From: RYN-230 sp963770545 | GTDB taxonomy: Bacteria; Actinomycetota; Actinomycetes; Streptosporangiales; Streptosporangiaceae | NCBI GenBank assembly: GCA_963770545.1 | Contig: CAVYQF010000008.1 | Location: 1 to 64,000 of the forward strand | Length of the DNA: 64,000 bases | Reading direction: 5' to 3' | Shown here: positions 33,044 to 41,806 of the stretch, one piece after another | How positions within the stretch are numbered: the first letter of the stretch is position 1 | Layout of the letters: each line of letters opens with the position of its first letter | Translations under genes and position numbers: made by a program | Notes under the pieces: generated by a model | What the model saw: only the letters and a program-made list of their open reading frames with translations | What the model was told of the DNA's origin: nothing | Databases searched by the model: none

Positions 33044-33115
33044 ATGTATCCACTATTACGAAATTTGATCGGACCCGCCAGGTTTTCGTTATATTAATCG
33101 TTGAAATGGATACAT
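33044..33115. promoter_or_regulatory. Inverted ATGTATCCA / TGGATACAT boxes in the divergent promoter region
   Basis: ATGTATCCA at 33044-33052 and its exact reverse complement TGGATACAT at 33107-33115 flank an AT-rich stretch (GAAATTTG, TTATATTAA) in the 139-bp gap between the VOC and E1 genes. Each box lies near one of the divergent starts. FCD-type GntR regulators typically bind short AT-rich dyads containing GTAT/ATAC, so these are candidate operators for the regulator at 31817-32485. Confidence 0.6.
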
Positions 33116-33164
33116 TTGCGCGATAACCTCCAGCCAGGCGGTCAGCACATCGAGGGAGATGCGG

Positions 33165-35357
33165 ATGCCACGCGAGAAGCGCCTCCACCCCGCCGCGGAG
33201 TGGACCGAGCTGAGCACGACGGCGGCGGACTGGAAGGCGGCCGACCCCGGGCTGCTGGCCACCATGCTCGGCCAGCTGCACCTCATCCGGGCCTTCGAGG
33301 AAACGGTCCTCGAGCTGGCCGCCGGCGGCCTCGTGCACGGCCCCGCGCACTCCAGCATCGGCCAGGAGGGCGGCGCGGTCGGCTCGATCGTCTCGCTGCG
33401 GTCGACGGACGCCGTCAACGGCTCCCATCGCGGCCACCATCAGTTCCTGGCCAAGGCCATCACGCACGTGACCAAGGGCGTGCTCGACCCGGCGGATCTG
33501 GTGACGCCGGAGGTGGCGGCCGTGCTGCAGCGCACGCTGGCCGAGATCCTCGGGCTCGCCCAGGGGTTCTGCAGCGGGCGCGGCGGTTCCATGCACCTGC
33601 AGTGGTTCGAGGCCGGGGCGCTCGGCACCAACGCCATCGTCGGGGGCGGCGTGCCGATGGCGGCGGGCAACGCCTGGGCCCAGAAGCACTCCGGCACCGA
33701 CGACCTGACCGTCACCTACTTCGGCGATGGTGCGGCCAACATCGGCTCGGTGCTGGAGAGCCTCAACCTGACGTCCGCGTGGGACCTGCCGCTCTGCTTC
33801 TTCATCGAGAACAACCTCTACGCCGTCTCCACCACCGTCGCGGAGGCCACCGGCGAGCCGCGGCTGTCGGGGCGCGCGCTCGGCTTCGGCATCCCCGCCT
33901 GGCGGGTCGACGGCATGGACCCGCTCGCCGTGCACCTGGTCATGGAGCGAGCACAGCAACGGTTGCGGGCCGGGCAGGGCCCGGTGGCGGTCGAGGCGCT
34001 TGTCTACCGGTTCTTCCACCAGAACGGCCCGTTCCCCGGCAGCGCGTTCGGCTACCGGACCAAGGAGGAAGAGGCGCAGTGGCGGGCCCGTGACCCGCTG
34101 GACCGGGTCGCGGCCGAGATGACCAAGCTCGGCCTGATCGACGAGGCGGGCATCGCGTCCGTGCGCGAGCAGGCCCAGCGGACGATGACGCTGGCCGTCG
34201 AGGCGCTGGTCGAGCCGGACCCCGGCGGCCAGCCCGGATCCCGCCGGATCCGTCCCGACCGGTGGCCGGACCCCGCCTTCGTCAACGTCGGCATCCGCGG
34301 CGACTTGTCCGAACTCGCCGGTGCGCGCGCCGTCGAGCACCAGGATTTCACTGGCGAGCTCAAGCCCGGCAAGCTCATCGACGCCGTGGCCCGGGTCATG
34401 GACCGGCGGATGGGCGAGGATCCGCGCATTGTCGTGCTCGGCGAGGACGTGCACCGGCTGGCCGGTGGCACCAACGGCGCCACCAAGGGCCTGGCCGCGA
34501 AGTATCCCGGCCGGGTGCTCGGCACCCCGATCAGCGAGAACGCCTTCGCCGGGCTGGGTGGCGGTCTCGCGCTCGACGGCCGGTTCCGCCCGGTCGTCGA
34601 GTTCATGTACCCCGACTTCCTGTGGGTCGCGGCCGACCAGGTGTTCAACCAGATCGGCAAGGCCCGGCACATGTTCGGCGGCCGCAACCCGGTGCCGCTC
34701 GTGCTGCGGACGAAAGTCGCCATGGGATCCGGCTACGGCTCCCAGCACCTCATGGACCCTGCGGGCATCTTCGCCACCAGCCCCGGCTGGCGGATCATGG
34801 CCGCCTCCACCCCGTATGACTACGTCGGCCTGATGAACGCGGCGCTCGCGATCGAGGACCCGGTGGTCATGATCGAGCACGTCAACCTCTACGGCTCCGA
34901 GGGCGAGATCCCGGTGGATGACCTGGACTACCAGATTCCCTTCGGCACCGCCGCGGTGCGGCGCGAGGGGCAGGACGTCACGGTGCTCACCTATCTCTCG
35001 ATGGTCGAGCATGCGCGGCAGGCGATCGAGCAGACCGGTATCGACGCCGAACTCATCGACCTGCGCTTCCTCGACCGGGCCAGCCTAGACTGGCGGACCG
35101 TCGGCGCCAGCATCGAGAAGACCAACGCGGTGCTCATCGTCGAGCAGGGCGCGCAGGGCACGTCCTACGGTGGCTGGCTCGCCGACGAGGTCCAGCGCCG
35201 CTTCTTCGACTGGCTCGATCAGCCCGTGCAGCGCGTGACGGGCTCCGAGGCGAGCCCGAGCATCTCGAAGGTGCTCGAGCGTGCGGCGATCGCCCGCACC
35301 GAGGAGGTCGCGGCCGGACTCGAACGGGTGCGGGCCGGCTTCGGGAGGGCGGGCTGA
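33165..35357 (+). CDS. 2-oxoacid (acetoin-type) dehydrogenase E1, alpha and beta subunits fused
   Basis: The 730-residue protein contains a complete E1-alpha (about 30-330) and E1-beta (about 370-725) in one chain. The TPP motif starts at YFGDGAANIGSVLES and ends in FFIENN. HSSIGQEGGAVG and GSHRGHHQF are alpha active-site regions. VLGEDVHRLAGGTNGATKGL, ENAFAGLGGGLALDG and EFMYPDFLWVAADQ are beta regions. Fused alpha-beta E1 is known for acetoin, branched-chain and related dehydrogenases. GAGGGAG sits 6 bp before the ATG at 33165; an ATG at 33159 is too close. It overlaps the E2 gene (TGATG). Confidence 0.9.
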   Translation: MPREKRLHPAAEWTELSTTAADWKAADPGLLATMLGQLHLIRAFEETVLELAAGGLVHGPAHSSIGQEGGAVGSIVSLRSTDAVNGSHRGHHQFLAKAITHVTKGVLDPADLVTPEVAAVLQRTLAEILGLAQGFCSGRGGSMHLQWFEAGALGTNAIVGGGVPMAAGNAWAQKHSGTDDLTVTYFGDGAANIGSVLESLNLTSAWDLPLCFFIENNLYAVSTTVAEATGEPRLSGRALGFGIPAWRVDGMDPLAVHLVMERAQQRLRAGQGPVAVEALVYRFFHQNGPFPGSAFGYRTKEEEAQWRARDPLDRVAAEMTKLGLIDEAGIASVREQAQRTMTLAVEALVEPDPGGQPGSRRIRPDRWPDPAFVNVGIRGDLSELAGARAVEHQDFTGELKPGKLIDAVARVMDRRMGEDPRIVVLGEDVHRLAGGTNGATKGLAAKYPGRVLGTPISENAFAGLGGGLALDGRFRPVVEFMYPDFLWVAADQVFNQIGKARHMFGGRNPVPLVLRTKVAMGSGYGSQHLMDPAGIFATSPGWRIMAASTPYDYVGLMNAALAIEDPVVMIEHVNLYGSEGEIPVDDLDYQIPFGTAAVRREGQDVTVLTYLSMVEHARQAIEQTGIDAELIDLRFLDRASLDWRTVGASIEKTNAVLIVEQGAQGTSYGGWLADEVQRRFFDWLDQPVQRVTGSEASPSISKVLERAAIARTEEVAAGLERVRAGFGRAG

Positions 35358-36669
35358 TGGCGTCGGTCGTGCGGATGCCGAGCGTGCTCGCGGGCGCGAC
35401 GGAGGCAGCCATCGCCACCTGGCTGGTCGGCCCGGGAGACCGCGTCCGCGTCGGGGACCCGCTCGCGGAGATCGAGACTGAGAAGGCGGTCGTGGAGTAC
35501 GGCGCGGAAGAGGCGGGGGTGGTCGGCCGGATCGTGCTCGCCGCGGGCGACTCAGGCCCGATCGGCGCGCCCATCGTGGTGCTGGTCAAGGACGGCGAGA
35601 CGGACGCCGACATCGACGCCGCGCTCGGCGGGGAAACGCCTGCCGCCCCCGGTGCGCCCGGCCCGGTCCCGGCCGGCCCCTGCCCCCGGCCGGGCGGCGG
35701 CCGTACGAGAGCCAGCCGGAGCCGGCCGCCCCCGCGGAGCCAGCCGCCCCCGCGGAGCCAGCCGTCTCCCGGGGGTCAGCCGATCCTGCGGGTCTGCGCG
35801 TCTTCGTCAGCCCCATCGTGCGCAAGATCGCCCGTGAGCAGGGCATCGACATCACCGGGCTGACCGGGACCGGCCCGAACGGCCGGGTGGTCCGCCGCGA
35901 CCTCGAGCGGTTCGTCGCCGCGGGCGCCCGGCCCGGACCGGCGCCAGCCCCGCCGCCCGTGCCTCAGCCGTCCGCGGCCCCGGCCGCTGCCACCGGCACG
36001 CTTATCCCGCACACGCCGATCCGCCGCGCCATCGCGCGCCGGCTGACGCAGAGCCAGGCGACGACGCCGCACTTCTACCTGACCACCGAGTGCGTGGTCA
36101 ACGAGTTGCTGGGGCTGCGGGAGCGGATCAACGAGACCGCGCCGGTGAAGATCTCGGTCAACGACTTCGTCATCATGGCGGTCGCCGCGGCCTTCGGTGA
36201 CGTGCCGGAGGCCAACGTCACCTGGAGCGACGAGGGGCTGGTGGCGCACGGCTCGGTCAACGTGTCGATCGCCGTCGCGACTGACGGCGGCCTGGTCACG
36301 CCCGTGCTGCGGGGCGTCGAGACCAGGCGCCTGTCCGTGATCGCCGCGGAGGCCCGGTCTCTCGCGCAGCGCGCCCGCGACCGGCGGCTGCAGCAGCACG
36401 AGCTGGAAGGCGGCGCCTTCTCGGTCTCGAACCTCGGCATGTACGGGACGCTGGAGTTCTCCGCGATCATCAACCCGCCGCAATCGGGCATCCTGGCCGT
36501 GGGCGCGGCCCGGCCGCAGCCGGTCGTGGTCAACGGCGCGGTGGCCGTGGCCACCGTCATGCGCTGCACCCTCTCGGTGGACCATCGCGCCATCGACGGA
36601 GCCCTCGCGGCGCGCTGGCTCGCGGCCTTCACGGCCCGGATGCAGTCTCCCCTGGGGATGCTGGCCTGA
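35357..36669 (+). pseudogene. Dihydrolipoamide acyltransferase (E2) with a frameshift in the linker
   Basis: The ATG at 35357 overlaps the E1 stop. Frame 2 gives the lipoyl domain, with the lipoylated Lys in EIETEKAVVEYG. At about 35690, in a C/G run inside the Pro/Ala linker, the frame changes. Frame 1 then continues with ESQPEPAAPAEPAAPAEP, the peripheral subunit-binding domain VFVSPIVRKIAREQGIDITG and the catalytic domain with the active site SVDHRAIDGALAARW. A single indel would restore the gene. Without it, only the lipoyl domain, or the downstream part from an internal start, would be made. No E3 gene is next to it. Confidence 0.8.
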
Positions 36670-37582
36670 CCTGGTCAGCGAGCTGGCGGACCTCGCCGGC
36701 GATGGCCGGCCACAGCGGGGCAGGCAGGTCGTGGCCGACGCCGGGCAGGATCACCAGCCGGGCGCCGTCGATGGCTTTCGCCGTGGCCCGGGCCGCGCTG
36801 ACGCGCAGGATGGGGTCCTGATCGCCGTGCAGGACGAGGACGGGCTTGTGCAGATCGCGGAGCTTCGGGCCGTGCCAGGGGGCGCCGACCTGCCGGCTCT
36901 GGGCCTTCGTGTCCCGCGGCCCGCTGTCGGCCTCGCGTTCGATCCACTCCCGGGCCGCGTGTTCGTCGAAAGGGTAGGCGGGGGAGGCCATCTCGCGGGC
37001 CAGCGCCAGGGACAGCTGGATGTCGCCGTCGCGGCCTTCGGGGACCTTGATCCGGGACAGTTTGGCCAGCGTGCCCAGGCGCACATAGCGCCCGCCCTTG
37101 ATGCCGACCGCATCGCTGGGCATGGCCATGGCCGACACGACGGTGAGCACCCGGTCCGGGTGGCGGAGCGCGATGCGCTGGGCGATGATCCCGCCGAGCG
37201 ACGCACCGAAGATGTGCGCCCGTTCCCAGCCGAGCGCGTCCAGCACGGCGACCGCGTCGTCGGTCATGTCCTCGGAGGAGTAGGCCCCCCGCTTGCGCGC
37301 CAGCGCGGCGAACGGGTTGCTGCTCCCGGTATCCGGCATCCGGGTGGATTCCCCGGCGTCGCGCTGGTCGTAGCGGGCCACCTCGAACCCGCGATCGGCG
37401 AACGCCTGGGCCAGCCCGGCCGGCCACCAGAATCTGGACACGGCGAGGCCCATGACGAGCAGCAGCGGATCGCCTTCCGACCCGGCCAGCCGGTCATAAG
37501 CGATCTCGACCACGCCATGGCGCGCATACTGCGTCGGTGTCCACGTGCTGGCCCATTGGCCAGCACCTGCTGTTCCCGTCAT
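36629..37582 (-). CDS. Alpha/beta hydrolase
   Basis: The 317-residue enzyme starts at the ATG at 37582 (GGGGAATCACG before it). HG-type oxyanion region DPLLLVMGLAVSRFWW, nucleophile Ser in IFGASLGGIIAQR, acid in LHGDQDPILRV and His in GVGHDLPAPLW form the triad. The YDQRDAGESTRMP string is typical of aclacinomycin methylesterase/TAP-like esterases. It overlaps the E2 gene end by 41 bp (convergent) and is divergent from a TetR gene, its probable regulator. Confidence 0.88.
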   Translation of the reverse strand: MTGTAGAGQWASTWTPTQYARHGVVEIAYDRLAGSEGDPLLLVMGLAVSRFWWPAGLAQAFADRGFEVARYDQRDAGESTRMPDTGSSNPFAALARKRGAYSSEDMTDDAVAVLDALGWERAHIFGASLGGIIAQRIALRHPDRVLTVVSAMAMPSDAVGIKGGRYVRLGTLAKLSRIKVPEGRDGDIQLSLALAREMASPAYPFDEHAAREWIEREADSGPRDTKAQSRQVGAPWHGPKLRDLHKPVLVLHGDQDPILRVSAARATAKAIDGARLVILPGVGHDLPAPLWPAIAGEVRQLADQVRPASPGETASGP

Positions 37583-37653
37583 CGTGATTCCCCGCCCGTC
37601 GGCCGGCTTTCCAAAAACTGCGATCATCGTTCGCTATATGAGGAGCCTAACTT

Positions 37654-37665
37654 ACTGAATACAGT
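37654..37665. promoter_or_regulatory. Candidate TetR operator
   Basis: ACTG-AATA-CAGT is a 12-bp dyad in the 107-bp gap between the divergent hydrolase and TetR genes. It lies 25 bp before the TetR start, as expected for an autoregulated TetR pair. Confidence 0.45.
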
Positions 37666-37689
37666 GTTCGCAATGACGGAAGGTTCGCC

Positions 37690-38442
37690 ATGACAGAGGA
37701 GCTGAAGCCGGACCGCGGGGGGCCGGGCATCTGGACCCGCCCGGAGCGGTCGGCCCGCGGCCCGGTCCCGGAGCACAGCCGCGCGGAGATCGCGGCGGCG
37801 GCCATCACCCTGGCCGACGCCCGGGGCCTGGGCGTGGTGACCATGCGCTCGGCTGCGGCGGCCATCGGGACCGCCCCCGCGTCCCTGTACCGCTACGTGG
37901 CCACCCGCGACGAGCTGGTGGAACTCATGGCCGACCAGGTGTACGGCGAAATCTCCTGCCACGAACCCGGCACGGGGAACCCGGTCGCCGATCTGCTCCG
38001 GCTCGCCCAGCAGAGCCGGGCCGTCTACCACCGCCATCCCTGGCTGCTCGACGTCCCGGCCACCGGGAACCTTCCCGGGCCGAACGCGGTGGCGTTCATC
38101 GAACTCGTGCTGGCTGCGCTGGCGAACGTGGATCTGACCGGGCCCGAGAAGCTGGTGACCGTCGGCCTGTTCTCCGGCGTCGTGCGGTTGTTCGCGCAGA
38201 CCGAGATCGGCCAGCGCCGGGCCGGTCAGGACCCTGCCCAGTGGCAGGTAACGCTGGCCGGTTATCTGCTGCGGGTCTCAGGCACTGGCCAGTATCCCCA
38301 GCTGGCGGCCGCGCTGGCGGACCAGCCCGCCGCCGGCAGCCCCGCGGGCGGTGACCCCGCGGGCGGCGGTCCCGCCCAGGATGAGCCCCTGTTCGACCTG
38401 GCTATGACCCGGATCCTGACCGGCCTGCTCCCGTCCACGTGA
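37690..38442 (+). CDS. TetR-family regulator
   Basis: The 250-residue regulator has an N-terminal tail of about 28 residues, then the HTH region HSRAEIAAAAITLADARGLG and MRSAAAAIGTAPASLYRYVA. The C-terminal ligand domain resembles TetR_C (tetracycline-type) members. A Gly/Pro-rich insertion near the C-terminus (PAAGSPAGGDPAGGGPAQDE) comes from short GC repeats. It is divergent from an esterase-like hydrolase and ends at a strong shared terminator. Confidence 0.9.
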   Translation: MTEELKPDRGGPGIWTRPERSARGPVPEHSRAEIAAAAITLADARGLGVVTMRSAAAAIGTAPASLYRYVATRDELVELMADQVYGEISCHEPGTGNPVADLLRLAQQSRAVYHRHPWLLDVPATGNLPGPNAVAFIELVLAALANVDLTGPEKLVTVGLFSGVVRLFAQTEIGQRRAGQDPAQWQVTLAGYLLRVSGTGQYPQLAAALADQPAAGSPAGGDPAGGGPAQDEPLFDLAMTRILTGLLPST

Positions 38443-38519
38443 TTCCGCTGCCCAGGGCACCGCAGGGAGCGGATTGGGCGTTGTCGTGCCCGGTTCGGCA
38501 GCGGCGGCGCCGACGATGA

Positions 38520-38554
38520 CCGGGTGGCGCCAGCACGGTGCTGGCGTCACCCGG
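38520..38554. terminator. Long bidirectional hairpin
   Basis: The 17-base arms CCGGGTGGCGCCAGCAC and GTGCTGGCGTCACCCGG pair along their whole length with one G-U wobble, around a single central base. The hairpin lies 78 bp after the TetR stop and 13 bp after the end of the convergent substrate-binding gene, so it can terminate both. Confidence 0.75.
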
Positions 38555-38566
38555 CCTCGGGATGCG

Positions 38567-39628
38567 TTACTTGGTGAAGCCCTCGAGCTTGTTGGCCTTG
38601 ATGACGTAGGAGTTCGTGTAGGTAGTGGCCAGGTTCACCGGGCCGGTGATCTTGCCCGCCAGCTTCTCGACCGCGTAGACGGTCTGCGGACCGTTGGCCG
38701 GCATCATCCCGTCGGACAGGAACTGGCCCTTGTCCGTGGTCAGGGCGCGAACGTAGTCCGCCCTGGTGATCAGGGAGTTGGAGACGAACTGGGCGGGCAG
38801 GTGGTCAGCGATCTGGGCCGCGCTGTGCGTGGCGATGTAATGCATGGTGGCGACCAGCGCGTTCACCACCTTCTGCACGGTGGGCTTGTTCTGGTTCACC
38901 CAGTCGGCCCGGGCCAGTACGCCCGCGGTCGGCTGGAAGCCACCCAACCAGTGCTGGACCCCGCTGGTGGTGGCCAGGTCGATCGCGGAGTAGCCGACAC
39001 CCTTCTTCTCGATGGCGGTGACCGTCGGCTGGGTGGTCATGCCGCAGACGATCCGGTGGTGCTGCAGCGCGCTGACCATGGTGTCCCCGTCCCCGGCGGC
39101 GACCCGGGTAAAGTCCTTCGAGGTCAGGTGGTACCGCGCGGCCAGATAGAGGGTCAGGTCGTCGGTCCCGGAGCCGAGGTCGGTGACGCCGACGGTCTTG
39201 CCCTTCCACTGGGCGGGGGAGGTGATCCCGGAGCCCTTGTAGCACATCTCCCGCTCCCCGGGGGCGCCGGACAGCTGGGCCACGTCGATCACGTTCTTGT
39301 GGGCCAGCTGGAAGTCGATCGTGTGCACGTACCAGGCGCCAGCCATGTCCACCTGCCCGGAGGCCATCGCGGTCTCGGCGCCGACGCCACCAGATTGCTC
39401 GGTGGACAGCTGCATGTTGACCCCGTACTTCTTGTAGTAGCCGAGGCCCTGGGCGAGCTGATAGGGCAGGTAGATCTGCTTGTCGATGCCGCCGACCATC
39501 ATTGTCACCGTCGGCATGCTCCCGCTTCCGCTGCTGCTGGCGCTGCTGGAACTGCAGGCGGTGACACCGGCCAGCGTGGCTACGGTGGCTGCGGCGGCCA
39601 GCGCGAGGACAGGCTTTCTCCGGAACAT
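38567..39628 (-). CDS. NitT/TauT-like ABC transporter substrate-binding lipoprotein
   Basis: The 353-residue protein starts at the ATG at 39628 (AAGGAG before it). Its signal peptide ends in the lipobox VTAC (LALAAAATVATLAGVTACSS). The mature part is a periplasmic-binding fold of the nitrate/sulfonate/HMP type (QIYLPYQLAQGLGYYKKYGV, ASGQVDMAGAW, GKTVGVTDLGSGTDDL). It belongs to an ATPase-permease-binding protein operon. The ligand cannot be read from the sequence; the neighbouring CitA/CitB-type sensor suggests an organic acid or aromatic acid. Confidence 0.9.
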   Translation of the reverse strand: MFRRKPVLALAAAATVATLAGVTACSSSSASSSGSGSMPTVTMMVGGIDKQIYLPYQLAQGLGYYKKYGVNMQLSTEQSGGVGAETAMASGQVDMAGAWYVHTIDFQLAHKNVIDVAQLSGAPGEREMCYKGSGITSPAQWKGKTVGVTDLGSGTDDLTLYLAARYHLTSKDFTRVAAGDGDTMVSALQHHRIVCGMTTQPTVTAIEKKGVGYSAIDLATTSGVQHWLGGFQPTAGVLARADWVNQNKPTVQKVVNALVATMHYIATHSAAQIADHLPAQFVSNSLITRADYVRALTTDKGQFLSDGMMPANGPQTVYAVEKLAGKITGPVNLATTYTNSYVIKANKLEGFTK

Positions 39629-39690
39629 GGGCGTACTCCTTCGTAACTTGGGCGATGAGGAAGAGGCGGTGCGAGACGGCGGCGGCCGGG

Positions 39691-40587
39691 TCAGATCGCC
39701 GCCGCTTCGGTAGGCGCGGGCGGACGCCAGGACAGCAGCCGTCGCTCGAGCCGGCTGATCAGCCACTCGGCGGTGAGGGCCAGCACGGCGATGACGACCA
39801 TCGCCGCGAACACGCCATTGGGATCGAAGTTGTTCTGGGCCGTCGCGATGACCAGGCCCAGGCCTTTCTGGGCGCCCAGGAACTCACCAACGATGGCGCC
39901 GATGATCGAGAAGCCGAAGGCCACGTGCAGGCTGGCGATGATCCAGGTCAGCGCGGACGGCAGCACGACGTTGCGGACGGCCTGCATCCGGGAGGCGCCC
40001 AGGACCCGGACGTTGGCGATGAAATTGGGATCCACTTCCCGGACACCCTGGAAGGCGTTGAAGAAGACCACGAAGAAGACCAGGACCGCGGCCAGCATGA
40101 CTTTCGACGACGAGCCCAGGCCCAGCCACACCACGAAGATGGAGCCCAGCACGATGCGCGGCAGCGCGTTCATCGCCTTGATGTAGGGCCCGAGCACGTC
40201 GGCCAGGAAGCGCACCTGCCCGAGCAGGACGCCGAACACGACCCCGCCGGCCACGCCGAAGACGAAGCCCAGCAGGGCTTCGCGCATGGTGATCCAGACC
40301 TGGAGCCAGATCGAGCCGTAGGCCGTGCCGTGCTGGAGCCACTCGCGCAGCTTCAAGACGATGCCGCTGGGCTGGCCGAAGAAGAACGGGTCGATGACCT
40401 TCATGCTGGTGAGCAGCTGCCACCCGCCGACCACCAGCACCAGGGTGGCGACGCGCGCCGCGTTCACCAGCAACCGGCGCCGGCGCGCTGCCCGCCGGGC
40501 GGCCCTGGCCACCACGGTCTCGTCCGAGGCGGGCGTGGTCCGGGTGCTGGTGCCGGCCAGCATGGCCGTCGCCGGGTCGTGGCTCAT
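39691..40587 (-). CDS. NitT/TauT-like ABC transporter permease
   Basis: The 298-residue protein has six predicted helices and a conserved EAA-like loop (NALPRIVLGSIFVVWLGLGS) and (GASRMQAVRNVVLPSALTWI). The N-terminal 40 residues are Arg/Ala-rich and cytoplasmic. The ATG at 40587 overlaps the ATPase stop by 4 bp. It is the membrane channel of the importer encoded with its neighbours. Confidence 0.92.
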   Translation of the reverse strand: MSHDPATAMLAGTSTRTTPASDETVVARAARRAARRRRLLVNAARVATLVLVVGGWQLLTSMKVIDPFFFGQPSGIVLKLREWLQHGTAYGSIWLQVWITMREALLGFVFGVAGGVVFGVLLGQVRFLADVLGPYIKAMNALPRIVLGSIFVVWLGLGSSSKVMLAAVLVFFVVFFNAFQGVREVDPNFIANVRVLGASRMQAVRNVVLPSALTWIIASLHVAFGFSIIGAIVGEFLGAQKGLGLVIATAQNNFDPNGVFAAMVVIAVLALTAEWLISRLERRLLSWRPPAPTEAAAI

Positions 40588-41582
40588 GACCGGTCCCTCG
40601 TGTCGGGCGCGGGCAGGCTGCCCGGCGCGGCTGGGCTATCAGCAGTGGGCGGGCTGCCCGAGGTCGGCGGCGCGGTGCGGGCGTAGGCGCGCTCCACTTC
40701 CTCGCGCAGCGACTCCCAGATCTGGTGATGCAGCTCCAGGAACCGGGGCTCGAAGCGGATCTCCTGGACCGCGCCGCGCGGCCGCGGCAGGTCGATCTCG
40801 TAGACCGCCTTGACCGTGCCCGGCCCGGCCGTCATGACCACCACCTGGTCGGCGACGGCGATGGCCTCCTCCAGGTCGTGGGTGACGAAGATGACCGACG
40901 GCCGCGTGGCGTCCCACAGCGTCAGCAGCTCGTTCTGCATGATCGCCTTGGTCTGCACGTCCAGCGCCCCGAACGGCTCGTCCATCAGCAGGATCGATGG
41001 CTCGTTGATCAGGGCGGCGGCCAGGCTGACCCGCTTGCGCATGCCGCCGGACAGCTGATGCGGGTGGTGATCCTCGAAGCCGGCCAGGCCGACGGTGCGG
41101 AGCCACTCGCGGGCGCTGGCATGCGCGGCGCTCTTGGGCACGCCGTGGAACAGCGGGCCCATGGCCACGTTCCCCAGCACCGTCTTCCAGGGCAGCAGGG
41201 CGTCGGACTGGAACATGAAGCTGGTGCCCGGGGTGATCCCGGTCACCGGCTGGTCGCGCACCTGCACCCGGCCGGCGCTCGGCCGGTCCAGGCCCGCCAC
41301 CAAGGTCAGCGTGGTGGACTTGCCGCAGCCCGTCGGGCCCACCACCGCGCAGAACTGTCCCGGTCTCACCGACATGTTGACGTCGCGCAGGGCGGTGAAG
41401 GCGGTGCCGGCCGGCGTCAGGAAGCGCTTGGTGACCCCGGACAGCTCGATCCCGGCGTCCTCCCGGGGCTGGCCGGCCGGAGCCGGGGGCCCGCCCGCGG
41501 CGGCTGACCGGCCGCGGGCCACTTTGGTGAAATAGGCCCGGCGGGCCCGGAAATCGCCGTCAGAAAGGGTGTTGTATTTCAC
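40584..41582 (-). CDS. NitT/TauT-like ABC transporter ATP-binding protein
   Basis: The 332-residue ATPase has Walker A GPTGCGKST, signature LSGGMRKRVSLAAAL, Walker B ILLMDEPFGALD and H-loop VTHDLEEA. The start is a GTG at 41582 giving a 44-residue leader before the domain; an internal start is possible. The Q-loop is MFQSDALLPWKTVLGN. It is the first gene of the importer operon and is divergent from the CitA/CitB-type two-component genes. Confidence 0.92.
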   Translation of the reverse strand: MKYNTLSDGDFRARRAYFTKVARGRSAAAGGPPAPAGQPREDAGIELSGVTKRFLTPAGTAFTALRDVNMSVRPGQFCAVVGPTGCGKSTTLTLVAGLDRPSAGRVQVRDQPVTGITPGTSFMFQSDALLPWKTVLGNVAMGPLFHGVPKSAAHASAREWLRTVGLAGFEDHHPHQLSGGMRKRVSLAAALINEPSILLMDEPFGALDVQTKAIMQNELLTLWDATRPSVIFVTHDLEEAIAVADQVVVMTAGPGTVKAVYEIDLPRPRGAVQEIRFEPRFLELHHQIWESLREEVERAYARTAPPTSGSPPTADSPAAPGSLPAPDTRDRS

Positions 41583-41643
41583 ACAGCGGACGGTAGCCAG
41601 CGGTCGGCCCTGAAGTCACGCTTGCGCTTGATAACGTCATAAA

Positions 41644-41708
41644 GAATGCTCTGCGCATTCTGCAGGAACAGCCCCTAATGACGGCTCCGCGCGTTTTGCG
41701 CATTCTGC
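41644..41708. promoter_or_regulatory. Repeated TGCGCATTCTGC elements between importer and two-component genes
   Basis: TGCGCATTCTGC occurs exactly at 41652-41663 and 41697-41708, 45 bp apart. The first copy is also half of an inverted repeat (GAATGC 41644-41649, GCATTC 41655-41660). They lie in the 224-bp gap shared by the divergent importer operon and kinase gene, and are plausible binding sites for the response regulator at 43501-44181. Confidence 0.55.
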
Positions 41709-41806
41709 TCACCATCATGGCTACTGTCCGGGACCGCGCGGGCGCTGTTACACTGCCGCAAACTTCCGTTAACAATGGCTCCTGGCCAGTCAGCATGAGG
41801 AGCGCT

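Noticed and set aside
33042..35012. 656-codon minus-strand ORF
   Set aside because: Antisense shadow of the fused E1 gene, whose TPP motif and subunit homology are clear.
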